DNA of 7,659 nucleotides from Spirochaetaceae bacterium. GTDB lineage: Bacteria > Spirochaetota > Spirochaetia > Treponematales > Breznakiellaceae. Position numbers and translations under genes: made by a program. The notes below the pieces were generated by a model, which ran no database searches, was not told the origin of the DNA, and worked only from the letters and a program-made list of their open reading frames with translations. Shown piece after piece: positions 1 through 5,537 of the stretch (position 1 is the stretch's first letter; each line of letters starts with the position of its first letter). Location of the stretch: assembly GCA_031278935.1 (NCBI GenBank), contig JAITJK010000088.1, positions 1 to 7,659 on the forward strand. Reading direction: 5' to 3'.

Positions 1-682
1 ACAATACAACATTATCAAGCAATAATGACCCTTGAGATGAAAACATTGAAATCACTGCAAGGCAAAGCAATATAAACTGAATGTCATCTGATTTTTTTAA
101 TAGTTTCCCTAAATTATTATACCAGTTTATCTTTTTTACAATTAACTTCGTTGTATTTGCGGCAATGAGGGGTATAATCAAAACAAGAAAAATACTTTGA
201 ATAATTGTAATAGGCTCAAAAGAAACTTCTGTTCCCATAAAAAGCAATAAATATACAGGCAATAAAATAATTTGCAAAATTAAATTTAATGGTAAAATAG
301 ACGCGCCTAATGAAATATTGCCATTTGCAAGGCCGGTAAAAATTAAATACCAGTCTGTACATGGCGTAACCATTAACATAATAAAGCCTATTTGTAAATC
401 CATATAACCTGCAAGAAATAATTTTGATAAAATAAATGTAAATAATGGTGTTACCATAAAATTAATTGCCAGTGCGGAAACCGAAAACCGTAAATCAGAA
501 AATGATTTCGAGATTTCAATTATTTCAACATTCAAGAAAACAAAAAACAGCATGAACATCAGGAATATTTCAATAAAGTTTCCTGCATGATTTTCAAGAA
601 CCGGAATTGTTTTTCCAAGAACTGTCCCGATTAAAGATGAAAGAATAATGAGAATAGGCTGCAATTTTGATAAAATACTCAT
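1..682 (-). CDS. ACR3 / bile-acid-symporter family membrane transporter, 3' part missing
   Basis: The frame stays open for 227 codons from ATG at 682 and runs off the left edge, so the C-terminus is missing. The product is almost entirely hydrophobic, with about six or more membrane segments in the visible part. Residues 106-113 read TPCTDWYL, followed by a G-L-A-N-G-N turn, which matches the Pro-Cys-Thr region of the ACR3/SBF fold (PF01758, COG0798), including its conserved Cys. Members export arsenite or move organic anions across the inner membrane. Classical ACR3 reads PCTAMVFVW here, so this is a divergent subgroup and the substrate is uncertain. The gene is very AT-rich (18-32% G+C in 60-nt lines counted by hand) with TTA, ATT and AAA codons, unlike all its neighbours, which suggests horizontal acquisition. 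No Shine-Dalgarno precedes the ATG; the next in-frame Met, at codon 42, would lose the first membrane segment. Confidence 0.82.
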   Translation of the reverse strand, partial: MSILSKLQPILIILSSLIGTVLGKTIPVLENHAGNFIEIFLMFMLFFVFLNVEIIEISKSFSDLRFSVSALAINFMVTPLFTFILSKLFLAGYMDLQIGFIMLMVTPCTDWYLIFTGLANGNISLGASILPLNLILQIILLPVYLLLFMGTEVSFEPITIIQSIFLVLIIPLIAANTTKLIVKKINWYNNLGKLLKKSDDIQFILLCLAVISMFSSQGSLLLDNVVL

Positions 683-688
683 AAAAAT

Positions 689-716
689 ATTATAAATAGT
701 TTTTTATTACTGTCAA
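689..716 (-). promoter_or_regulatory. Perfect sigma70-type promoter of the AT-rich transporter gene
   Basis: Read on the minus strand, TTGACA (716-711) and TATAAT (694-689) are both exact consensus hexamers with a 16-nt A/T-rich spacer. Transcription should start about 7 nt after the -10 box, at roughly 683-681, which is the ATG itself (682). The transcript would therefore be leaderless, in line with the absence of a Shine-Dalgarno sequence. The -35 box lies exactly at the step from G+C-rich to AT-rich DNA. Confidence 0.72.
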
Positions 717-751
717 GTCCATTTGCACCGCCATGGACGACAGGATCCTGT
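717..751. repeat. Two small palindromes at the composition boundary
   Basis: GTCCAT (717-722) and ATGGAC (733-738) form a 6-bp stem around a 10-nt loop, abutting the -35 box of the transporter promoter. Immediately beside it, ACAGGATCCTGT (740-751) is a perfect 12-nt palindrome. Together with 752-823 this is G+C-rich intergenic DNA with no convincing gene. It could be a remnant of an insertion or a scattered intergenic repeat. Confidence 0.45.
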
Positions 752-785
752 ACAGCAAGCGTAGCGAGGCTGAATGGCAGAAACC

Positions 786-830
786 CGAAGCAAGGTGCGC
801 CTCGCCACTAACCCTACGACCCCTCAGGGG
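786..830 (-). repeat. Repeat copy D (divergent) at the 3' end of queA
   Basis: On the minus strand, an 11-nt palindrome CCCCTGAGGGG (830-820) is followed by GTAGGGTTAG, then AGGCG, seven nt, and CTTCG (790-786). The order TTAG, AGGCG, CTTCG with nearly the same spacing occurs in copy A (5584-5646), and a palindrome precedes it there too. The TGA stop of queA (826-824) sits at the centre of the palindrome. Membership in the family is less certain than for copies A-C because the middle part is shorter. Confidence 0.4.
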
Positions 831-1888
831 CTACACTCTCCCAGACAAGTGGCCCGCTGGCGCGGGATGAACATAGCGTCGCCGTAGCTATAGAAACGGT
901 AGCTTTCCTGTATCGCGGTCTCGTATGCCTTGAGAAGACGTTCACGGCCTGCAAAGGCCGAGACCAGCATGAGCAGAGTTGATTCAGGGGTGTGGAAATT
1001 GGTAAACAAGGCGTCTATTACCTTGAACGTATAGCCGGGGTAGATAAAAAGCGCGGTCCTCCCGGTTCCCGCAGCAAGACTCCCCTGTTTCCAGGCGGAT
1101 TCCAAGGTGCGGACGCTGGTGGTTCCCACCGCTACGATTGGGCGGCCTTCAGCCTTGGCGCGGAGTATCTTCTGGGCACTGAGGCGATCAATACTAAAAA
1201 CTTCTTCGTGCATGGGATGGTCTTCAATATCTTCAGTCCGTACCGGCAGAAAGGTCCCCAAGCCCACATGGAGGGTGATGAAGACCCACTCAATCCCCCG
1301 CCGGGCAAGGCCCCCCAAAAGTTCTTCGGTAAAATGTAATCCCGCCGTAGGAGCGGCCACAGACCCCGATGCTTGGGCGTACACCGTCTGGTACCGTTCC
1401 GCGTCCAGGGACGTATCCGGACGCTTTATGTAGGGCGGCAGGGGAATATGACCGTAGCGCTCAAGCCAAGAGTCATCCACAGGCCGATCAAAACGAAGCA
1501 CCCGATAAGCTTCCCCTGCCTCAGCAATTTCCCCTTCCAGGGCATCCGCAAAGACATAGCGGCTTCCTACACGGCGGCGTTTGGCTCGCGGGCTCATGGT
1601 TAGCCAGCTGCGGTCATCTCTCGGGTTTACCGGATGCAAGAGCAGAAATTCCACCGGTTTCCCGGTTTCTCGGGAAACCCCCAGAAGCCGGGCCTTACGA
1701 ACCTTGGCGTTGTTAAACACCAAAAGAGACCCCGGTTCCAAGAGGCTGGGTAAATCCGTCACCTCCCGATGCAAGGGCTCGCCCCCCCAGCGGTCCAGCA
1801 CCATAAGCCGGCTGCTTCCCCGCGTCGCTGGGGGAAACTGAGCGATTAAGTGCGGGGGTAAGTCAAAAGAGAAATCCGTTCGTTTCAT
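824..1888 (-). CDS. queA: S-adenosylmethionine:tRNA ribosyltransferase-isomerase QueA
   Basis: QueA moves the ribosyl part of S-adenosylmethionine onto 7-aminomethyl-7-deazaguanine at the wobble position of tRNA to make epoxyqueuosine, in the cytoplasm. The 354-residue product covers the whole family: N-terminal FDLPPHLIAQFP, then QFPPATRGSSRLMVLDR, FNNAKVRKARL, PTAGLHFT near residue 181, LHVGLGTFLPV, VGTTSVRTLES, and the C-terminal STLLMLVSAFAG with YSYGDAMFI. I start at ATG 1888 because homologues begin with M-K-x-x-D-F; an ATG at 1897 adds only three residues, and neither has a clear ribosome binding site. The start lies inside the end of ruvB, suggesting translational coupling. Homologues normally end at about YGDAM-(L/F)-I; here 13 further residues follow and the stop lies in repeat copy D, so the tail probably comes from the repeat. 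Confidence 0.96.
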   Translation of the reverse strand: MKRTDFSFDLPPHLIAQFPPATRGSSRLMVLDRWGGEPLHREVTDLPSLLEPGSLLVFNNAKVRKARLLGVSRETGKPVEFLLLHPVNPRDDRSWLTMSPRAKRRRVGSRYVFADALEGEIAEAGEAYRVLRFDRPVDDSWLERYGHIPLPPYIKRPDTSLDAERYQTVYAQASGSVAAPTAGLHFTEELLGGLARRGIEWVFITLHVGLGTFLPVRTEDIEDHPMHEEVFSIDRLSAQKILRAKAEGRPIVAVGTTSVRTLESAWKQGSLAAGTGRTALFIYPGYTFKVIDALFTNFHTPESTLLMLVSAFAGRERLLKAYETAIQESYRFYSYGDAMFIPRQRATCLGECSP

Positions 1889-2969
1889 GGCGGTCATGGC
1901 TTAGGGGTTTAGCAAGGTTCAAGTGTTCATAAGCCCGATCCGTTACCATCCGGCCCCGAGGGGTACGCTGGAGCAGGCCCGACTGAATGAGATAGGGTTC
2001 ATAGTAATCCTCTAGGGTATCCACCGCCTCTCCCACGGATATGGCTAGGGTTTCCGCACCCACCGGTCCTCCCTTGTATCGTTCGATGATGATACGAAGA
2101 ATCTCCCGATCGTACTGTTCCAGTCCCAAGGGGTCTATCTCCAGCCGGGTAAGCCCTTGTCGCACCACTTCGGGGGTAATAGTCGCCGGGGAACGCTCCC
2201 CTAAAACCTGGGCAAAATCCCGCATCCGCCTGAGCAGCCGATTGGCCACCCGGGGCGTCCCCCGGGACGAGACCGCAAGGAGTGAGGCTGCCTCATGGTC
2301 AATGGCAATCTTGAGAATTCCCGCAGACCTCAGGATAATCGCTTCCATATCTGCCTGTTCATAGAACGCGAAACGGCAGCTTATACCGAAGCGGCTTACT
2401 AAGGGGCTTGAGACATTACCCGCCTTGGTAGTGGCTCCCACCAAGGTAAAAGAGGGGATAGGGATGCGGATGGTCCGGGCGCTGGGGCCCTGGCCGATGA
2501 TCCAGTCCAGCTCATAATCCTCCATGGCGATATAGAGCATCTCCTCCATAGCTGGTTTGAGCCGGTGGATCTCATCAATGAAGAACACGGTTTTATCGGT
2601 TATGGTGGTGAGGATCCCCGCTAGGTCTTTCGGCTTATCCAAGGCCGGCGCGGAGGTAACCTTAAAATCCGCGCCGAGCTCGTGGGCGACCACCTGGGCC
2701 AGGGTGGTTTTCCCCAGTCCCGGAGGGCCGATTAGAAAGAGATGATCCAGGCTTTCCCTGCGTTCTTTGGCTGCGGCAATGAAGACTCCTAAGTTTTCTT
2801 TGAGCGTGGCCTGGCCCAGAAATTCCTTAAGATTCTGGGGGCGCAGGGAAAAGTCCCGCTCATCCTCAGGCAAGGCTTTTTCCGCGTGTACCACGCCGCC
2901 GTCATAGTCCCTGCCTGGAGCGCCTTCGGGACGCCGCGTTTGGGGGTCTTTGGCTCTTACCGTTCCCAT
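1863..2969 (-). CDS. ruvB: Holliday junction branch migration ATPase RuvB
   Basis: RuvB is the hexameric AAA+ motor that, with RuvA, drives branch migration of Holliday junctions in recombinational repair. The 368-residue product has the full set: Walker A GPPGLGKT (81-88), Walker B FIDEIH (130-135), sensor 1 GATTK (178-182), arginine finger in V-S-R-F-G (Arg193), sensor 2 in RGTPRVANRLLRR (Arg240), and the C-terminal winged helix with GGPVGAETLA and TPRGR. Most relatives read PLRDRFG where this one reads PLVSRFG. It is slightly longer than usual (about 335-350), with about 27 extra N-terminal residues and a tail overlapping queA by 26 nt. The ATG at 2969 lies 16 nt after the lipoprotein stop and has only a weak G-rich site upstream, so a start further inside is possible. 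ruvA is not in the window. Confidence 0.96.
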   Translation of the reverse strand: MGTVRAKDPQTRRPEGAPGRDYDGGVVHAEKALPEDERDFSLRPQNLKEFLGQATLKENLGVFIAAAKERRESLDHLFLIGPPGLGKTTLAQVVAHELGADFKVTSAPALDKPKDLAGILTTITDKTVFFIDEIHRLKPAMEEMLYIAMEDYELDWIIGQGPSARTIRIPIPSFTLVGATTKAGNVSSPLVSRFGISCRFAFYEQADMEAIILRSAGILKIAIDHEAASLLAVSSRGTPRVANRLLRRMRDFAQVLGERSPATITPEVVRQGLTRLEIDPLGLEQYDREILRIIIERYKGGPVGAETLAISVGEAVDTLEDYYEPYLIQSGLLQRTPRGRMVTDRAYEHLNLAKPLSHDRHETNGFLF

Positions 2970-2985
2970 ACTGCCCCGGCGCCCC

Positions 2986-3627
2986 TTACTGGGTAACGAA
3001 TTCCTGTCCCCGCGTTTCTAGTACCTCCAAAGAGGATAAACCAATACAAATATAGGGGTATCCGTCTTCTTCATAGGCCCCCAGAACCCCGACGACCTGG
3101 ACCCAGTCGTTCTCTTGGGGATATACCGCGTCCGTGTCTTCCCACATCACCTCAAAGCCAGCGTTCCCGTCGTTTCCGCAACAGCCCGGGCCATAGCGAA
3201 TCACGAAGTAGTACGGAGACTCCGCACCATAGGATTGGGTTTGGAAGATTCCTTCTAGTTTAATGGTTTTCCCCAGATAGTCTTCAGGATTGAGATATAC
3301 ATCGTTCGTTTGGGCGATAAACATTTTTTCTTTGATTTCCACCACTTCCTGATCCCCTGCGTATTGGGCGTCCAGGGTAAGGACCCGTTTATGAGCCTGT
3401 ATATCCCCGGACAACACCGTGGTAGATTCAGGGGCGAGCAGCCCGCCGGAGCCGACAGCCCCTAAGGATTCCCCTCCAGGAAGGATAAGCCCGGCAGTAC
3501 CGTTTTTATTGGTCCGCCCTGACAAGGCGAAGCCCTGCTTCTCGGGGCAAGCGCTTAAGCCCAGCATAGTCGCGCCACAAAGGAGGCTCAGGCCTACAAT
3601 CTGGGATAGGTTTCGTAACGGTTTCAT
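2986..3627 (-). CDS. Lipoprotein with YcgQ/DUF1980-like C-terminal domain
   Basis: From ATG 3627 the product has 213 residues. It opens with a lipoprotein signal (M-K-P-L-R, a hydrophobic stretch, then lipobox LSAC with acceptor Cys27), so it should be anchored in a membrane facing the periplasm or the outside. A Gly/Ser-rich linker (about 28-80) leads to a beta-rich domain: YLNPEDYLGKTIKLEGIF, then YYFVIRYGPGCCGNDGNAG, a DWVQVVGVLG strand and a C-terminal SLEVLE. The order F-V-x-R, Cys-Cys-x-x-D, G-x-x-V, D-W-V-x-V-x-G resembles the OB-like C-terminal domain of the YcgQ/TIGR03943 (DUF1980) family, often found near zinc-related genes; this is from memory and unsearched. GAGGAG lies 10 nt before ATG 3627. 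ATG 3657 or 3651, behind a GGAGGGGG tract, would add 10 or 8 residues. It lies between znuCB and ruvB; a direct role in metal uptake is inference. Confidence 0.75.
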   Translation of the reverse strand: MKPLRNLSQIVGLSLLCGATMLGLSACPEKQGFALSGRTNKNGTAGLILPGGESLGAVGSGGLLAPESTTVLSGDIQAHKRVLTLDAQYAGDQEVVEIKEKMFIAQTNDVYLNPEDYLGKTIKLEGIFQTQSYGAESPYYFVIRYGPGCCGNDGNAGFEVMWEDTDAVYPQENDWVQVVGVLGAYEEDGYPYICIGLSSLEVLETRGQEFVTQ

Positions 3628-3658
3628 CGTCAGTATACTCCTCACTAACATAAACATA

Positions 3659-3718
3659 CTATAAAACCCCCTCCATTTTCCACCACCTGCGGTGGAGGCT
3701 ATTGGGGGGCTGCGGGGT
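3659..3718 (-). promoter_or_regulatory. Structured leader upstream of the lipoprotein gene
   Basis: On the minus strand, TCCACC (3696-3691) and GGTGGA (3684-3679) form a perfect 6-bp stem with a 6-nt loop, shortly before the purine tract GGAGGGGG (3674-3667). Upstream, a C-run (3709-3704), AACCCC and CCTCCA could pair instead with TGGAGG or GGGGTT around that tract. This is possible alternative folding around a ribosome binding site, but it may simply follow from repeat copy B lying here. I see no convincing -35/-10 pair in 3658-3829. Confidence 0.25.
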
Positions 3719-3744
3719 TAGGAAGCAAGGGGTACATCCCTTCG
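3683..3744 (+). repeat. Repeat copy B, plus orientation
   Basis: The copy begins CCACCTGCGGTGG (stem CCACC/GGTGG), continues through a G-rich middle to GGGGTTAGG, and ends near CCCTTCG. Over the first 41 columns it matches copy A at 33 positions with one gap by hand count, and six of the seven substitutions are transitions. The match continues more weakly to the shared CTTCG. It faces copy C, so the two make an inverted pair. Confidence 0.65.
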
Positions 3745-3814
3745 TTCAGTGCGTACTTACCCAGGACCAGGTACTCAGGACGCTTTGCGAACAAAGAGAC
3801 GCCAGGGAGCGGGT

Positions 3815-3869
3815 TTAAGGCCCTTATTCCTAACGCTGCGGTTCTCTAATACGCCTCCATGGCAGGTGG
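3815..3869 (-). repeat. Repeat copy C, overlapping the 3' end of znuB
   Basis: On the minus strand it begins CCACCTGCCATGG and contains GGCGTATTAGAG and GTTAGG. It matches copy A at 31 of 41 positions with no gap (hand count). The TAG stop of znuB (3832-3830) is inside GTTAGG, so the last dozen or so residues of ZnuB are encoded by the repeat. After TTAGG the similarity to copy A continues for about a dozen nt and then fades. Confidence 0.65.
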
Positions 3870-4684
3870 GGGATAAGCCAAAAGCTAAAGAAGGCAACTA
3901 TGTTGATGAGGACCACGCTCGCGCCGGTAGGGGTGGCGTACACGTAGGAAATGACCACCCCCAGAAGGAAACAGCCCACGGAAACCAGGGCTGAACAGAG
4001 GGTAACGGTACTGAAACGCTTGCAAAGACGCATACTGGTAAGGGCGGGGAAGATAATCAGCGCGGAAATCAGCAGCGCCCCCATCATCCGCATCCCCAAG
4101 ACAATCGTAACGGCAGTTAAAAATGCAATGAGCATATTGTAAGTCCCGGTCTTGGTACCCGTAGCCTTGGCAAAGGTCTCGTCAAAGGTTACCGCAAAAA
4201 TTTTATGGTAGAAAAGCACGAACAAGGTCAAGACCAGCACCGAAAGAACCAGACTGAGATACACGTCGCTTTTACTCATGGCCAGGATACTTCCAAAGAG
4301 GTAGTTGCAGACATCGGTATTCATGCCGGTAGTCATGGAAATCACCACCACCCCGATAGCCAAGGCCCCGGTGGAAATCAGGGCAATGGCCGCATCTCCC
4401 TTGATGGGCGCGTGTTCGCTCAAACGGAGGAGCAGAAAGGCCGCGACCACCACCAGGGGAATCGAAACCATCAAAGGCGCTAGGTTTAGAGCGCTGGCAA
4501 TGGCCAGGGCGCCGAAGCCCACATGGGATAAGCCGTCGCCAATCATGGAATACCGTTTCAAGACCAGACTCACCCCCAAAAGGCTGGCACAGAGAGAAAC
4601 CAAAAAACCCACCAGCACCGCCCGCACAATAAAGGTATAGGAAAACATCTCCTGCAAAACTATTACCCATCCCCATTTATCCAT
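3830..4684 (-). CDS. znuB: Zinc/manganese ABC transporter permease, ZnuB/TroC family
   Basis: This is the inner-membrane channel subunit of an ABC-3 family importer for Zn2+, Mn2+ or a related metal. The 284-residue product is strongly hydrophobic, with about eight membrane segments. It carries the family landmarks GDGLSHVGFGALA (residues 49-61), GMRMMGALLISALIIFPA (197-214) and PTGASVVL (252-259). I start at ATG 4684 rather than 4798: GGAGG stands 6 nt upstream, the family's usual N-terminus begins here, and the overlap with znuC falls from 122 to 8 nt. The last residues (about HLPWRRIREPQR) are encoded by repeat copy C, so the native end may have been replaced. With ZnuC it forms one transporter. 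The metal cannot be told from sequence, and the binding protein must come from elsewhere. Confidence 0.93.
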   Translation of the reverse strand: MDKWGWVIVLQEMFSYTFIVRAVLVGFLVSLCASLLGVSLVLKRYSMIGDGLSHVGFGALAIASALNLAPLMVSIPLVVVAAFLLLRLSEHAPIKGDAAIALISTGALAIGVVVISMTTGMNTDVCNYLFGSILAMSKSDVYLSLVLSVLVLTLFVLFYHKIFAVTFDETFAKATGTKTGTYNMLIAFLTAVTIVLGMRMMGALLISALIIFPALTSMRLCKRFSTVTLCSALVSVGCFLLGVVISYVYATPTGASVVLINIVAFFSFWLIPHLPWRRIREPQR

Positions 4685-5396
4685 GGTTTTCCTCCGTATC
4701 GTTCCCCAAAAATTGCTTTCCCAACGAGGAAGCGGCGTAGGCTTCCGGGCTTCCGAGAAAAAGGGGCGTTTTCTGGATATGAAGGATCCGCCGGGCATAG
4801 GTAAGGGCCCGCCTTATATCATGGGAAATCATCACCACCGCCATGCCCGTTTCTCGGTTTATCCGATGAATCAACCGATACAGCTCTGTGGCCGCTAAAG
4901 GGTCAAGCCCCGCGGTAGGTTCGTCCAAGAAGAGTACCTTCGCCGCCGCGCACAGGGCCCGGGCCAAAAGGACCCGCTGCTGCTGACCGCCGGACAGTTC
5001 CCGGTAACAGTGGTTCCGCAGTTCCCCTATTCCCAGGCGGTGAAGGTTTTCTTCTGCTGCGGCTTTATCCGCTTTGGCATAAAAAGGCCGAATGCCCCGC
5101 TTTCCTTGCCGCCCGGACAAGACCACTTCATACACCCCGGCAGGAAAATCCCGCTGCGCCGCCGTATGCTGGGGGAGGTAGCCGATTTCGTGAGTCTTAA
5201 GCCCCTCGCCCTGGATAATCCGTCCTTGCTGAGGCGGTAGCAAGCCCAACATCCCTTTCATAAGGGTACTCTTTCCGGAACCGTTTTCTCCAGCAATACA
5301 AAGATACTCCCCGGCATCCACTTCTAGGTCAACGCCCTGAACCACCAGGTCCCCATCGTATGCCAGGGCCACCTGTTGGCAAAGGATTAGGGCCAT
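4677..5396 (-). CDS. znuC: Zinc/manganese ABC transporter ATP-binding protein, ZnuC family
   Basis: ZnuC is the cytoplasmic ATPase that powers metal import through ZnuB. The 239-residue product has all nucleotide-binding motifs: Walker A GENGSGKST (36-44), Q-loop Gln76 in Y-L-P-Q, signature LSGGQQQR (134-141), Walker B VLFLDEP (154-160), D-loop AGLD (162-165) and switch His192 in ISHD. Length is normal for the family. GGAGG ends 7 nt before ATG 5396, supporting this start. The stop TAA overlaps the znuB start (shared ATGGATAA), a typical coupled arrangement. A candidate promoter and Fur/Zur-like operator lie about 20-70 nt upstream. No znuA/troA-type binding-protein gene is visible on either side in the window. 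Confidence 0.94.
   Translation of the reverse strand: MALILCQQVALAYDGDLVVQGVDLEVDAGEYLCIAGENGSGKSTLMKGMLGLLPPQQGRIIQGEGLKTHEIGYLPQHTAAQRDFPAGVYEVVLSGRQGKRGIRPFYAKADKAAAEENLHRLGIGELRNHCYRELSGGQQQRVLLARALCAAAKVLFLDEPTAGLDPLAATELYRLIHRINRETGMAVVMISHDIRRALTYARRILHIQKTPLFLGSPEAYAASSLGKQFLGNDTEENHG
4691..4695 (-). promoter_or_regulatory. Ribosome binding site that fixes the znuB start
   Basis: GGAGG, read on the minus strand inside the end of znuC, is separated by 6 nt from ATG 4684. It is the best-placed Shine-Dalgarno in this area and decides the znuB start against the longer frame. Confidence 0.85.
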
Positions 5397-5403
5397 GAGG
5401 ACC

Positions 5404-5408
5404 CCTCC
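5404..5408 (-). promoter_or_regulatory. Ribosome binding site of znuC
   Basis: GGAGG (within GGAGGGG on the minus strand) stands 7 nt before ATG 5396, an ideal distance. Confidence 0.8.
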
Positions 5409-5416
5409 GAGGCTAC

Positions 5417-5430
5417 ATCATTATCAATCA
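5417..5430 (-). promoter_or_regulatory. Fur/Zur-like operator candidate upstream of znuC
   Basis: The minus strand reads TGATTGATAATGAT. The GATAATGAT part equals one and a half of the GATAAT units that build Fur-family operators. It lies between the candidate -10 box (5443-5438) and the ribosome binding site, over the expected transcription start, where a repressor would block initiation. The dyad is incomplete and the match short, so this is suggestive only. Confidence 0.35.
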
Positions 5431-5437
5431 CGGCCTT

Positions 5438-5466
5438 ACTATAGCCCTTCTCAAAGTGAAACACAA
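5438..5466 (-). promoter_or_regulatory. Candidate promoter of znuCB
   Basis: TATAGT (5443-5438) matches the -10 consensus at five of six positions. TTGTGT (5466-5461), 17 nt upstream, has only the leading TTG of the -35 consensus. The expected start falls about 35 nt before ATG 5396. A GC-rich inverted repeat CCCG/CGGG (5469-5480) lies just upstream and may end read-through from the MCP gene, although no strong T-run follows it. Confidence 0.4.
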
Positions 5467-5508
5467 GGCCCGCCTGCGGGTTTAAATGCCGCACCTGTGG
5501 TAGCTTTG

Positions 5509-5537
5509 GGGTCAGACCTGCATTGAGGGTCTGACCC
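5509..5537. repeat. REP-like palindrome with GGTCAGACC arms
   Basis: GGGTCAGACC (5509-5518) and GGTCTGACCC (5528-5537) form a perfect 10-bp stem with a 9-nt loop. No T-run follows on either strand, so it is not a typical terminator. The GGGGTCAGACC motif resembles palindromes I recall as scattered in many bacterial genomes, sometimes beside Y1 (IS200-like/REP-associated) transposases. No transposase is present here. Confidence 0.6.

Noticed and set aside
733..870. 45-codon plus-strand frame starting at ATG 733
   Set aside because: It has no Shine-Dalgarno, runs antisense into queA and consists of palindromic repeat DNA.
2249..2266. GC-rich hairpin CCCGGGG/CCCCGGG inside ruvB
   Set aside because: The seven pairs encode the conserved sensor-2 region and no T-run follows; simple coding constraint with G+C-rich codons explains it.
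4685..4798. N-terminal extension of the znuB frame up to ATG 4798
   Set aside because: It lies wholly within znuC, has no ribosome binding site, and adds a polar stretch absent from the family; ATG 4684 is much better supported.
5469..5480. CCCG/CGGG inverted repeat followed by TTT on the plus strand as a terminator
   Set aside because: The stem has only four or five pairs, the T-run is three bases, and no plus-strand gene ends there.
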